A stretch of 64,000 nt of DNA from an uncultured Selenomonadaceae bacterium. GTDB lineage: Bacteria > Bacillota > Negativicutes > Selenomonadales > Selenomonadaceae. Both the position numbers and the translations under genes were made by a program. The notes under the pieces were generated by a model that saw only the letters and a program-made list of their open reading frames with translations, made no database searches and was not told the origin of the DNA. The stretch spans positions 23,845-87,844 of the forward strand of contig CAJOHG010000011.1 in NCBI GenBank assembly GCA_905234395.1, written 5' to 3'. Numbering within the stretch: the first letter of the stretch is position 1; each line of letters begins with the position of its first letter. Below are positions 32,482-41,952 of the stretch, one piece after another.

Positions 32482-33633
32482 TTAAATTTTTCTGCGGTAG
32501 GAAGAAATCATGCACATCATGCCGACGAAACTGACAATCGCTCCGCACCAAAGCAACGCCTTAATTCCGAAGCTCTGCAACAGAATTCCGCCGACGATGC
32601 TGCCGAGCACAATGCCAATCGTTTCCGTCGCCGCCATGTACGCTTGCCCGGTCGCCTCGTATTTCTTGCCGACAGTTTCATCAACGTAATAGACACGCGC
32701 CGCCGCCATCAAGCCGTAAGAGACGATTTGCAACGTTTGAATCAGATAAATCATCGTGACCGATTGCGCGAAGACGAACAACGCCGCTTTGACAAAGAAC
32801 GCAATGCCCGAAGCCGTCAAGAAAATTTTTGAAGGCGTTTGACCTTTAACGCGAGTATAAGCGAACAGCACGGGAATTTCCAGCAACGCCGCAATTCCGA
32901 GCGCAATGCCAAGGTTGCTGTTGTTGCCGCCGACGAGTTCAATCGCGTAAATAAAATACGTCATAACCATGTTGTGGAAAAGCATTACGAGACTTAAACC
33001 GATAAGCATGAGTCTGAACGCCGGAAATTTGCTGAGGTTGAGCGTCGAAGTTTCGTGCGGCTTATTCGGTTGAACGTTGCCCTTGAGCGTCGGCATTGTC
33101 ATCATTATCGCAAAAAATATCGCGCCCAAAAGTCCGTAGCTCAACGGCACGACGATTGTCCCGATATTCGCCGTGAGGAAGCCGAGAATTATCGAGCAGA
33201 CGCAAAAGCTCATCGACCCGCAACCGCGCGCCACGCCGTAATTGACGGAAATGCCTTTGTTCTTGTAATAGAAGCTGAACGAATTCAGAACGGGCAACAT
33301 TATCAGCGCAATGCAAAGGAGACTGCTGAAGGTTATCGCCTTAAGGTTGCCCGCGCCGAGATACGCCGAGTAAAGTCCCGTCAACGTCATTATCGTTGCC
33401 AAAAACAGCAAAAGTTTTCTGCCGTCGAGAATGTTTCTGTCGACAAGCCGCCCGACGAATTGTTGCATGATGACCGCGATAAGACAGCTTGCCGCGACCA
33501 AAATTCCAATGCTCCGCGCCGAAATTTCTGCGTCCGACAGATATTGCGCCACGAAGTTCAAGCCCGGACAAAGCATCATCGTATGGACGCCGAGCAGTGC
33601 CGAGTAGCGAATATTTTCCGTGCGTTCGTTCAT
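32482..33633 (-). CDS. MFS transporter
   Basis: A 383-residue, 12-helix major facilitator protein resembling the LacY/nucleoside-proton-symporter-like branch (GVARGCGSMSFCVCSIILGF near residue 130, GQAYMAATETIGIVLGSIVGG near 330). Substrate unknown. ATG 33633 overlaps the res stop (ATGA) and has AGGAGG nine bases upstream inside res. It is translationally joined to res on one side and dnaE on the other. Confidence 0.85.
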   Translation of the reverse strand: MNERTENIRYSALLGVHTMMLCPGLNFVAQYLSDAEISARSIGILVAASCLIAVIMQQFVGRLVDRNILDGRKLLLFLATIMTLTGLYSAYLGAGNLKAITFSSLLCIALIMLPVLNSFSFYYKNKGISVNYGVARGCGSMSFCVCSIILGFLTANIGTIVVPLSYGLLGAIFFAIMMTMPTLKGNVQPNKPHETSTLNLSKFPAFRLMLIGLSLVMLFHNMVMTYFIYAIELVGGNNSNLGIALGIAALLEIPVLFAYTRVKGQTPSKIFLTASGIAFFVKAALFVFAQSVTMIYLIQTLQIVSYGLMAAARVYYVDETVGKKYEATGQAYMAATETIGIVLGSIVGGILLQSFGIKALLWCGAIVSFVGMMCMISSYRRKI

Positions 33634-36545
33634 TTGTCTTTGCCTCCTGTTAATTGTTTCTCTTCAAGCTCTTGAAAATTTTTCACGACCTCATAATTCA
33701 CGACGTCGAAATATTTTTTCGCGCAAGAAATTTTTCCTTCCTCAATGCCGCGCAACTGATTTGAATCGACGGAGCCTTTTGTCTCGACGACGAAATAAAT
33801 TTTGTCAACGGCACCTTCGCGAAAGACAACAGCCCAATCGGGATTGTAATTGCCGTAAGGCGTCGGAATGCTGAATCGCGGCGGCAACTTGACATAAACG
33901 GCAACATTGTCGGTATGATCCAAATCGGCGGCAAAATTTTTCTCGCCCGGTGAATCGTAAATCAAATAGTCATAAAGATTTTTGACGGTCTCAACGGCGT
34001 TGACGTTCAGTTGTCCGCGCAGATCAACGTTGCTGAAAATTTTTATGTCGAAATTCTCGCCCGTTTCGTTGTAGCTGATTCCGTCGGCGTTATCGACAAC
34101 TTTTGAGTTGTTGATGAGTTTTTCGGCGTCGCGGAGAAATTTATCGGCGTCGCGTCGGATGAGCGTGAAAATTTTTTTATCGGCACTGCGCAAAATTTTC
34201 ATCACGTCGCGTCGAGTTAAGCCCGTCAATTCAACCAACTTGCCGAGCAAATCAATCGGCGGATTCGTCACGTCCGCGAACTGAAAATTTCCCGCGCGAT
34301 GATGTTCGGCGTCAAATTCGGCTTTGTAATTCAAAGTTCCGCTGTCAACGACGAAATAACCTTCCGGCACGTGCAGTTGATTGAGCGCGTTCGATGCCCG
34401 ATTGACAATCGCATTTGATGTGAAGTTGTCGCCGTCGACGCGATAAAAACGTTTCGGACTGATTCGCGACCAAAGCTCCGTAAAATTTTTCGTGCGCAAT
34501 TTTTCCGTGTCAAGCTTGGCTTCAACGTTGTTCGCGCGAGCATTTTCAATCACGATGCCTTTGTCGCCGACTTCGCCCAAAATTTTTTTGATGTCCGCGC
34601 AGTAAGTTGCAAGATCCGTGCCGAAGTCAAGCGCACCGTTCAAGCTGTCGTCGTGAAATTTTTCCGTCAAGTGTTCGTCGTCGTCAAGATAATCGCGTTT
34701 AATCAGAGCGTGGTAAATTTTGCGTGAAAAGTTTTCGTCAACGACACGTCCCGAAATTTTTTTGTCGATGAAAAAATCTTGCTTGACAATCAACGGACGA
34801 TTGACAGCCTCGCGAATTTCCGTTTGAAGTCCCGCCGCGAAAGTCTGATAGCTCTCGTTGGCAATGACGGTCAAAATATTTACGTTGTGAACGTCCGCGC
34901 CGATTTTGGCAACGTCCATGCGTTCGCCGCGATTGTTTATGCAAAGACGCATTCCGCGACCAACTTCTTGCCGCCGCCGAACGTCGCTTGAACTCTGCTT
35001 GAGTGCGCAAATCTGAAAGACGTTTGGATTGTCCCAACCTTCTCGCAAAGTCGAATGTGAAAAAATAAATCGCACGGGCGTCTGAAAATCCAACAAGCGT
35101 TCTTTGTCGCGCATAATCAAATCGTAAGCGTCAACGTCATCAATCTTGCCGTCAACCTGCCGTTTCTTCTTGTCAATCGAAAAATAACCGGCGTGCGTGT
35201 CCTGCGCGGCGATTGATTCAAGATAGCGTTGATAATCGGCGTCGGACGTGTCGAAGTCTTTCACGGCGGCGGTGTACTCTTCCTCAAAAATCTTGGCGTA
35301 AAGCCCGGCAACAGGATTATTCGCGTCGTCGTATTGCCGATATTTGGCGACCTCGTCAATAAAAAAGAGCGACAAAACTTTTATGCCGCGACTGAAAAGT
35401 TGAGCCTCGCGCTCAAGGTGTGATTGAATCGTTTCGCGAATTTGAATGCGTCGGAAAATTTCTTCGCTCACGTCGCCGATAACTTGTCCCGCGAAAAGTT
35501 TCAGCCCGTTGATAAATTCAATCGAATTCGCTCCGCCGTCAATCTTCGCCGCGATAAAATTTCTGTACTCTTCCATGCCGCCCGACAGCTTAAACAAATC
35601 GTCCTTCTCAAAAATTTTGCGCGTGATTTTTTTAGTGGCGTTCTTGCCGCGATGATTGAAAGTCAAAGTCGCCGCCGGATTTTTTTTTGACAGATTGACG
35701 CGTTCAAAGAAAAGATAGCCCGGCGATTTGTCGCCGCGCAGTTCAATGCCTTTGACGGAAATTTTTTTGACAAGCCGTTGTTGGTAAGCGTCGAGAGCGT
35801 CGAGACGATAAACTTGGTTGAAAAGATTTTTGTGCGTCGCCGAATAGCGCAACGTCATCAGCGGATTGAACTGCTTGATTTTTTCACGCGCAACGGTTCC
35901 TTCGACGGACTGCGGCTCGTCAATGATAACAATCGGTCGAATTTGCGCGATAACGTCAATCGGAGCCTGGCTTTGAAATTCGTCAAGGTCGTGCAACATT
36001 CGGCGCGCATCGGCACTGCGTGAACTGAACGCCTGCACATTGACAATCATCGCCCAAATTTTCATGTCGCCAATAAAACTTTGAATCGTCGACAGATTTT
36101 TGGAGTTGTAAACGAAGTAGCGAATCTTTTCTTTGTATTCATCCGCGAAATGTTCTTCGGTCATTGCGAACGTTTTCTTGACGCCTTCACGAATCGCAAC
36201 GCTCGGCACGACGATAATAAATTTGCTCCAACCGTAATTTTTATTGAGCTCGTACATTGTCTTGATGTAGGTGTAAGTTTTGCCAATGCCCGTCTCCATC
36301 TCAATCGAAAAATTTTTCCCGTCGAGTTGTTCGCTCGGTGGCAATTTGTTTCTCTTTTGCACTTCGCGCAGATTTTTCAGCAGTTCATCGTCGCTGAGTT
36401 CGATTGGCGCATTTGTTCCGATTTGCAATTCGTCGTCGCCGCTCAACGTGAATTTTCCCGACTGAAAACTTTGTCCATCAAAAATATCGCAGACTGCCGC
36501 CGCCGCATCCGCTTGAAATTGTTGGTGCTTGAATTGAAATTTCAT
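33630..36545 (-). CDS. Type III restriction enzyme, Res subunit
   Basis: The 971-residue ATP-dependent restriction subunit; with Mod it cuts DNA carrying unmodified sites. Helicase motifs: Walker A METGIGKTYTYIKT near residue 110, IIDEPQ (motif II) near 210, LRYSATH (III), STLREGWDNPNVFQICALKQ (V) and RRRQEVGRGMRL (VI). The C-terminal nuclease has NPDWAVVF then FVVETKG, the PD...ExK catalytic set. All key residues are present, so it should be active. ATG overlaps the mod stop (ATGA). Confidence 0.93.
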   Translation of the reverse strand: MKFQFKHQQFQADAAAAVCDIFDGQSFQSGKFTLSGDDELQIGTNAPIELSDDELLKNLREVQKRNKLPPSEQLDGKNFSIEMETGIGKTYTYIKTMYELNKNYGWSKFIIVVPSVAIREGVKKTFAMTEEHFADEYKEKIRYFVYNSKNLSTIQSFIGDMKIWAMIVNVQAFSSRSADARRMLHDLDEFQSQAPIDVIAQIRPIVIIDEPQSVEGTVAREKIKQFNPLMTLRYSATHKNLFNQVYRLDALDAYQQRLVKKISVKGIELRGDKSPGYLFFERVNLSKKNPAATLTFNHRGKNATKKITRKIFEKDDLFKLSGGMEEYRNFIAAKIDGGANSIEFINGLKLFAGQVIGDVSEEIFRRIQIRETIQSHLEREAQLFSRGIKVLSLFFIDEVAKYRQYDDANNPVAGLYAKIFEEEYTAAVKDFDTSDADYQRYLESIAAQDTHAGYFSIDKKKRQVDGKIDDVDAYDLIMRDKERLLDFQTPVRFIFSHSTLREGWDNPNVFQICALKQSSSDVRRRQEVGRGMRLCINNRGERMDVAKIGADVHNVNILTVIANESYQTFAAGLQTEIREAVNRPLIVKQDFFIDKKISGRVVDENFSRKIYHALIKRDYLDDDEHLTEKFHDDSLNGALDFGTDLATYCADIKKILGEVGDKGIVIENARANNVEAKLDTEKLRTKNFTELWSRISPKRFYRVDGDNFTSNAIVNRASNALNQLHVPEGYFVVDSGTLNYKAEFDAEHHRAGNFQFADVTNPPIDLLGKLVELTGLTRRDVMKILRSADKKIFTLIRRDADKFLRDAEKLINNSKVVDNADGISYNETGENFDIKIFSNVDLRGQLNVNAVETVKNLYDYLIYDSPGEKNFAADLDHTDNVAVYVKLPPRFSIPTPYGNYNPDWAVVFREGAVDKIYFVVETKGSVDSNQLRGIEEGKISCAKKYFDVVNYEVVKNFQELEEKQLTGGKDK

Positions 36546-38299
36546 AGAACTTTTACCTCCGTGTCGGGCGCAACGTAGCGGAAATATGCAAACGCGTTGA
36601 TTTTGACGGCTGAACTTGCAAACGACGCGTCGCGGAACAAAATTTTGGCGGGCGTGCGATTTGCCAACGTTCGGAAAAATTCTTCGGGCAGATTTTTTTC
36701 AAAGCACGCGAGAATCTTTCCGCCGTAATTCAAAACTTCGTGACCGTCAACCGTCTCAACCGTCAACGTGTCGTCAAGCGTCGCGCCCGTCTCAAGCAAA
36801 TAGCCGAACAATAAATCCAACGCGTTGCGGTCGGGCTTGATGTTTTCCACGAAGTCCAACAAAATTTCCGGCTTCCAAACTTCCGGCGGTTCGATGAAAT
36901 TTGACGTGTTGACTTTGAAAACTCTAAAGCCGGTGTCGAGTTCGGGATTGTCGATTTTGATTTTGTCGCCTGCACGACGAATGCGCTCTTCGCCAATGTC
37001 GCAGATTGTGTTGTAGCCTGCGCGGCGAGCCTCGGAATTTTCGGGCGTTGATTCGGGCAACTGAATCATGATGAACTGACGTTTGCCGCCGTCTTGAACG
37101 TTAAGTTCCATCACAGCATGAGCCGTCGTCGCAGAGCCGCTGAAAAAATCCATAACGATTGAATCAGCGTCCGTTGCAAATTTCAAAATGTATTCAATCA
37201 GACTCGTCGGCTTCGGCGAAATAAAAATTTTCTGCCCAAAAATTTCCATAAGCTCGTTCGTGCCGTCGCCGTTGTAGCCTTGCTTATCAAACCAAGTATT
37301 CGGCTTATTGGTCAAATTTCTCTCGGCGGCAAAAACTTTTTGCACGGGACTTGAAGTGCCGCTCTTGCCGAAAATAATTCTGCCGTCAGCGATTCTGCGC
37401 AAAACTTCAGCCTCGTTGAAAACCCAATAACGTCCACGCGGCGGGAAAAATTTTTCGCCCGTATTTGGATTGGTTATCGCGAAGTGCGGACCTTTGTGGC
37501 TTGCCGTCAAACTCATTGTCGTCCAATCACCGCGCGGATCGTTGTCGGGATTGGAATATTTACCTTTCAAATATTCTTCTGACTGCGCCAAAGCGAACGG
37601 CTTCAGTTGAGTGATGTCTTTGCAATAAACGAGAATAAAATCGTGAACGGGCGGAATGAATCCCATGTTGTTGCCGTAAGGTTTCCGCTTCCAAACAATA
37701 TTCGCGACAAAATTTTTCTCGCCGAAGACTTCGTCGCAGATTTTTTTCAAGTTGGCTTGCTCGTGGTCGTCAATGCTGATGAAAATCACGCCGTCATCGC
37801 GAAGAAAATGTTTGGCAATTAAAAGCCTTGAATAAATCATCGCGCACCAATCGGAATGAAAACGTCCGCGACTCTCACGATTTAAAATTCTGTTGCCGTC
37901 AACGGCACGCGTGAAGTCGTTGCGATAAATGAAATCTCCGCCCGTGTTATACGGCGGGTCTGTGTAAATCAGCTTGACCTTGTGAAGATAACTTTCCTGC
38001 AAAATTTTCAGCGCGTCGAGATTGTCGCCTTCAATGTAAAGATTTTTCGTGGCGTTGAAGTCGCGGCTCCTGTCAATAATCGGACGCAACGTTTTTCTAA
38101 TCGGTTTGTATGCTTCCGAAGTCGCACGTTTCTTGCCGACAAAATCAAAAACGTAAGTCTCGCGTCCGTCAATCAAGTTGTCGCTCAAAATTTGGCGCAA
38201 AAGTTCAAAGTCAATCGCACAAATCAAATTTCCGTCGCCGTCAGCAGATTCGGTGATGCATTGCGGAAAAATTTCGGCGAGTTTGTCAATGTTCGTCAT
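36542..38299 (-). CDS. Type III DNA methyltransferase, Mod subunit
   Basis: A 585-residue adenine methyltransferase that recognises the site for both modification and restriction. It has the beta-class order: DPPYNTG at residues 114-120 (catalytic motif IV) before the SAM-binding motif I DFFSGSATTAHAV near residue 390. The target-recognition region lies between. ATG 38299 follows AAGGAG and overlaps the cbiE stop (ATGA). I looked for simple repeats that would make mod phase variable and saw none. Confidence 0.93.
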   Translation of the reverse strand: MTNIDKLAEIFPQCITESADGDGNLICAIDFELLRQILSDNLIDGRETYVFDFVGKKRATSEAYKPIRKTLRPIIDRSRDFNATKNLYIEGDNLDALKILQESYLHKVKLIYTDPPYNTGGDFIYRNDFTRAVDGNRILNRESRGRFHSDWCAMIYSRLLIAKHFLRDDGVIFISIDDHEQANLKKICDEVFGEKNFVANIVWKRKPYGNNMGFIPPVHDFILVYCKDITQLKPFALAQSEEYLKGKYSNPDNDPRGDWTTMSLTASHKGPHFAITNPNTGEKFFPPRGRYWVFNEAEVLRRIADGRIIFGKSGTSSPVQKVFAAERNLTNKPNTWFDKQGYNGDGTNELMEIFGQKIFISPKPTSLIEYILKFATDADSIVMDFFSGSATTAHAVMELNVQDGGKRQFIMIQLPESTPENSEARRAGYNTICDIGEERIRRAGDKIKIDNPELDTGFRVFKVNTSNFIEPPEVWKPEILLDFVENIKPDRNALDLLFGYLLETGATLDDTLTVETVDGHEVLNYGGKILACFEKNLPEEFFRTLANRTPAKILFRDASFASSAVKINAFAYFRYVAPDTEVKVL

Positions 38300-38928
38300 G
38301 TCGGCTCCTTTACGATTAAAATGCAACGTTTGACGGGTGCGGACTGCGCGGCGTCGATGAGCGTCGTTGTGAAAATTTTTTCGTCGGCGTATGAAAGTCT
38401 TGCGCAGATTGTGACGGAAGAATTTTTATCCCAGCCGCAATCGATAAGCAGTCGTGAAATTGTCGCGGAGTTGAATTTGTCGTCGGTCAGCAGTCCCAAA
38501 ATTTTTCCCGCCGAAAATTTCAGAGCTTCCCGCGCAGGTTGTCTTCCGTGAAAACTTAGGAGCGTTGCGTCGTGCCAAGGCAGTGCGATTTTTGCGAAGG
38601 CGAGTTGCATTGCGCTGATTGACGGAATGACCTCGATTGACGACGACGGAAAATTTTTTCTCAGCAAATCGAGCAACGAATAGTAGCCCGGATCTCCGCT
38701 TACCATGACGACGACATCAGCGAGCAAAATTTTTTCGCGGATGAAATTTATCGGCGCGTCCAAGTCGCGAGTGATGGCGCAAGTGATTTGGTTCGGTGCA
38801 GAAAATTCGTTGAGCGCACGAGTTCCGCCGATTAAAAATTTAGCCGCCCGAATTTTTTCCAGCGCGGCAGGCGTGATGAAATTTTTATCGCCGGGACCGA
38901 TGCCGACGACGACGATTTTATTTTGCAA
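38296..38928 (-). CDS. cbiE: Cobalt-precorrin-7 (C5)-methyltransferase, CbiE type
   Basis: A 210-residue SAM-dependent tetrapyrrole methylase of corrin ring synthesis. Motifs: VVVGIGPGDKNFITPAAL at the start, MVSGDPGYYSLLDLL near residue 80, and VIPSISAMQLAFAKIALPW near 105, matching the CbiE branch; the CbiT decarboxylase half is absent. Start is TTG 38928, seven to eight bases after GGAG; the longer frame would run into the preceding gene. It stands alone without other cobalamin genes and overlaps mod by four bases. Confidence 0.85.
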   Translation of the reverse strand: MQNKIVVVGIGPGDKNFITPAALEKIRAAKFLIGGTRALNEFSAPNQITCAITRDLDAPINFIREKILLADVVVMVSGDPGYYSLLDLLRKNFPSSSIEVIPSISAMQLAFAKIALPWHDATLLSFHGRQPAREALKFSAGKILGLLTDDKFNSATISRLLIDCGWDKNSSVTICARLSYADEKIFTTTLIDAAQSAPVKRCILIVKEPT

Positions 38929-38947
38929 GCCAATCACTCCGTTCAAA

Positions 38948-39397
38948 TTACCAGCGCAATTTCCGTTGCCACGCGAGCAAATCTTTTTTACCGAGCGGCA
39001 AGTCAATCGCCTGTCCGTTGTCGTAGTAAAATTTTACGCGAATTTCTTTGGCGGTGAGCAAATCTTTCAAACTGGCTTTCGGGAAGTGAAAAAACAATTT
39101 ATTCTGGTTGCGCCAACCGTCAGCCGTTTGCTTGGTGACAGCGTCAATTTCCCACGGCGCACCGTCAGTGAAGACAACGACCTTGCCGAGAAGTTGCGCG
39201 TCGTCGTAACGATAATCCCACAAGCTAAGCGATGCACCTTCCCAATTTCCGTCGCCGTCGCGTGCAACTTGAAAATCTGTCGTGGCGTATTTGTCGAGAG
39301 TATCAGCTTCGCGGTGATCGTGATGCCACGTGTAACTTGCGCCAAAAATTCCCAGAAGTATCAGCGCGATACCGACGCCCAGTAAAATTTTTTGCAT
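38948..39397 (-). CDS. Membrane-anchored protein of unknown function
   Basis: A 149-residue protein: one N-terminal membrane helix (QKILLGVGIALILLGIFGA), then an extracytoplasmic domain of about 120 residues rich in Trp, Asp and Lys with alternating beta strands (KVVVFTDGAPWEID, EIRVKFYYDNG). ATG 39397 follows GAGG by eight bases. First gene of the chain leading to cbiE, mod, res, MFS and dnaE. Family not recognised. Confidence 0.7.
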   Translation of the reverse strand: MQKILLGVGIALILLGIFGASYTWHHDHREADTLDKYATTDFQVARDGDGNWEGASLSLWDYRYDDAQLLGKVVVFTDGAPWEIDAVTKQTADGWRNQNKLFFHFPKASLKDLLTAKEIRVKFYYDNGQAIDLPLGKKDLLAWQRKLRW

Positions 39398-39436
39398 GAC
39401 CGACCCTCGCTTTATTAAACCGCGTCGCAATTATGC

Positions 39437-39465
39437 TTGCAAACGCGAATAAGTTTTAGTAAAAT
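39437..39465 (+). promoter_or_regulatory. Possible promoter of the small acidic protein gene
   Basis: TTGCAA (39437-39442), 17-base spacer, TAAAAT (39460-39465); a further TATAAT lies at 39473-39478. Confidence 0.4.
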
Positions 39466-39501
39466 GCATTCGTATAATTCCAAATGATTTTGCGTACCCT
39501 A

Positions 39502-39531
39502 ATAGTACAATACATTCGGTGCACTTTTCAA
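39502..39531 (-). promoter_or_regulatory. Possible promoter of the six-gene chain
   Basis: TTGAAA (39531-39526), 18-base spacer, TACTAT (39507-39502), about 105 bases before the first gene of the chain. Confidence 0.35.
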
Positions 39532-39554
39532 TAATTTTTTCGGAGGGAAGTTCT

Positions 39555-39938
39555 ATGATCAGACCGCGTTTTGAAGATGAAGACGAAGTTTATATCCCGG
39601 AAATAGGCGGTGACGAATCGGAATTTGACAGCGTCCACGACAGAGTTCCGCACTCAAATGCAGGCGTCGCGCTCGGTTGGTCGGCTCTGGAACAGCAAAT
39701 GTTTGATTTACTCTTGCTCAATCGTTTTGCCGCTGACGATCAAGAATTGCTCGACGAGACGGCGCGCACAATTTCCCGCCTGGTTGAAACTTTTGAGGCG
39801 CACGAGATCGCCCGAATCATGGCGGTTGCGATGATGTCGTTCCAACTTGCCGCGAGCGAAGATAAATCCTTTGAAGACGAATACAATCGTTATCGCGACT
39901 ACATTAAAAAGCATCCCGAAGATTTGGAAGAAATTTGA
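39555..39938 (+). CDS. Small acidic protein of unknown function
   Basis: A 127-residue protein with a very acidic N-terminus (FEDEDEVYIPEIGGDESEFD) and a helical C-terminal part (LLDETARTISRLVETFEAHE). No signal peptide or membrane segment. ATG 39555 follows GGAGGG by seven bases. A terminator follows at 39961-39997, so it is a one-gene unit. Family not recognised. Confidence 0.75.
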   Translation: MIRPRFEDEDEVYIPEIGGDESEFDSVHDRVPHSNAGVALGWSALEQQMFDLLLLNRFAADDQELLDETARTISRLVETFEAHEIARIMAVAMMSFQLAASEDKSFEDEYNRYRDYIKKHPEDLEEI

Positions 39939-39960
39939 GCAGACGTCAACAAAAATTCAA

Positions 39961-39997
39961 TCCCTTGTCAAAAATTTTCGGCGAGGGACTTTTTTTA
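39961..39997 (+). terminator. Terminator of the small acidic protein gene
   Basis: TCCCTTGTC pairs with GGCGAGGGA over nine positions (two G-U) and is followed by seven T. Confidence 0.7.
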
Positions 39998-39998
39998 A

Positions 39999-40026
39999 TT
40001 AGCAGTTAGGAGTTAGCAGATAGCAG
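39999..40026. repeat. Four tandem heptamers (TTAGCAG type), second array
   Basis: TTAGCAG, TTAGGAG, TTAGCAG, ATAGCAG in tandem, ending 30 bases before the glutamine synthetase start. It is the same unit as at 13217-13244. Confidence 0.85.
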
Positions 40027-40056
40027 TTGTTAACTGACAGAAAGTGAGCGATTAAT

Positions 40057-41940
40057 TTGGCAGATTTACTTTACACAATCAAAGCGAACACTCCAAAGGA
40101 AGAAATTATTCGGCAGCTGCGCGAACATCCCGAAATTAAATTCGTGTCACTCGTCGGCATTGATTTGGCTGGCAACGACACTGACGAAAAAATTCCCGTG
40201 CGCATTTTCATGAAGGACATCGACGAATTTTATGCAGGACGCGCTGTTCAAACGGACGGCTCAAGCGTCGTCTTGCCCGGCATCGCCACGCTCAACAATG
40301 CAAAAGTTGATATGCCCGTTGATCCGAACGTCAACTGGTTTGTCGATTACAACTTTGAACATTACGACAACACGACCAATCGTCCCGTCGGCACGCTGCG
40401 AATTCCCGGCTTTCTGATTCACGAAGGCAAACGCGTCGATTCACGAGCAGTGCTAACCGATACTCTTGTTAACGTCAAACGCGAGCTTGTCAATCTGTTT
40501 CATCGTCATCCCGATATTGACGGCTTGGCAGTCAGCGGCAAGGAAATTATCGACATCGTCTTCACGTCGGCAACGGAGCTTGAATTTTGGGTTAAGACAC
40601 CGCTTGAAGAAGCATCGGTCGAAGAAATGAGCGCGGCTGAAATTATGCAGGAGCAATATTGGGAACGGACACACGGAGCAGTTCGTTGCGCATTGGAGCA
40701 GGCGATTTTGGAGCTGGACAAATACGGCTTGCAAGTTGAAATGGGACACAAGGAAGTTGGCGGACTCAAGGCGCAGATTGACGAATCGGGACATTTAACG
40801 CACGTCTGCGAACAGCTCGAAATTGATTGGAAATTTTCCGACGCAGTTCAAGCCGCCGATAATGAAATTGTCGTTCGGACTGTCGTCAAAGAAATTTTCC
40901 GCGCAAACGGTCTCGAAGTCACGTTCAAAGCCAAACCGATGATTGGACTTGCCGGCAACGGTGAACACACGCATATCGGACTTGCCGCAATTACGGCGGA
41001 CGGCTCGATAAAAAATCTTTTCGCCGCGAAAAATCCTGCCGAAGACTACATGAGCGCGGTCGGCTACGGCGCGTTAATGGGCTTGCTGAAAAATTACGAG
41101 GTCATTAATCCTTTTGTCAGCGCAACAAATGATTCGCTCAATCGTCTGAAGCCCGGCTTTGAGGCTCCAGTTTGTATCGTCACTTCGCTGGGCAATTCGC
41201 CGAAAATTCCCGCGCGCAATCGGACAATTCTCGTCAGCTTGATTCGCGACCTTGAAAATCCTATGGCGACACGTTTTGAACTTCGCGGCTGCAATCCTTA
41301 CACGAATATTTATCTGGTGCTCGCGGCGTCTTATTCGGCGATTCTTGACGGCGTGAAAATGGCTGTCACTCACAAGACGAGTGAACTTTTGGCGGAGCTT
41401 TCAAAAGACGCCGGGCAACGTGGTTTTTATCTGGAACGCGACCGTGCTTATCGCAGTGAGCAAGACGTTTTCGAGGACTTCACTCAAGCTGAACGCGATA
41501 AACTTTTCGGCAAGCCGCCCGCGACTGTTTGGGAGAACATGGAAGCGTTGCGCAGGTATCCCGACAAAGTCAAAGTCATTTCCGGCGGCGGAGCGTTGCA
41601 GGAACGAATCATCAATGCTTTTCGCGACGGTGCCCTTTTGCGTTGGAAGACGGAGCTTATTTCGCGAATCCTGCCCGAATTGCGCGACATCGTTCGCAAG
41701 GCAAAAAAAATCGACGCCGAATTTGTAACCGACCTCGACGCCTACAACTGGAACAAAATTTTCTTACTGCGTGCGGCGTTGGCAAAAGATTCAATCGACG
41801 AAAAATCTCTGTTCACGCGACTTATCAACGCTCTGCACGCGGGCGAATATGCGACGGCATCTGAATTGCAAGTGGAGATTTACGCGAAAATTGAAGAGCT
41901 CAAGACGCTTTACGATGCTTACGAAAAGAACATCATTTGA
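40057..41940 (+). CDS. glnA: Glutamine synthetase (large form)
   Basis: Makes glutamine from glutamate, ammonia and ATP, the main route of ammonia assimilation. At 627 residues it is longer than the usual 440-470. Core motifs: SATELEFWV near residue 170, the metal/ATP site AGNGEHTHIGLAA near 305, LNRLKPGFEAPV near 365 and SPKIPARNRTILVS near 385. About 140 C-terminal residues form an extra helical region. Start is TTG 40057 with a weak GTGAG eight bases upstream. Copy B of the three-hairpin element follows the stop. The exact GS class (type I variant or type III-like) is not settled by eye. Confidence 0.82.
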   Translation: MADLLYTIKANTPKEEIIRQLREHPEIKFVSLVGIDLAGNDTDEKIPVRIFMKDIDEFYAGRAVQTDGSSVVLPGIATLNNAKVDMPVDPNVNWFVDYNFEHYDNTTNRPVGTLRIPGFLIHEGKRVDSRAVLTDTLVNVKRELVNLFHRHPDIDGLAVSGKEIIDIVFTSATELEFWVKTPLEEASVEEMSAAEIMQEQYWERTHGAVRCALEQAILELDKYGLQVEMGHKEVGGLKAQIDESGHLTHVCEQLEIDWKFSDAVQAADNEIVVRTVVKEIFRANGLEVTFKAKPMIGLAGNGEHTHIGLAAITADGSIKNLFAAKNPAEDYMSAVGYGALMGLLKNYEVINPFVSATNDSLNRLKPGFEAPVCIVTSLGNSPKIPARNRTILVSLIRDLENPMATRFELRGCNPYTNIYLVLAASYSAILDGVKMAVTHKTSELLAELSKDAGQRGFYLERDRAYRSEQDVFEDFTQAERDKLFGKPPATVWENMEALRRYPDKVKVISGGGALQERIINAFRDGALLRWKTELISRILPELRDIVRKAKKIDAEFVTDLDAYNWNKIFLLRAALAKDSIDEKSLFTRLINALHAGEYATASELQVEIYAKIEELKTLYDAYEKNII

Positions 41941-41952
41941 CGACGAAAAAAT

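Noticed and set aside
36542..38299. Phase-variable mod gene
   Set aside because: No homopolymer or short tandem repeat long enough to slip was seen in or before mod.
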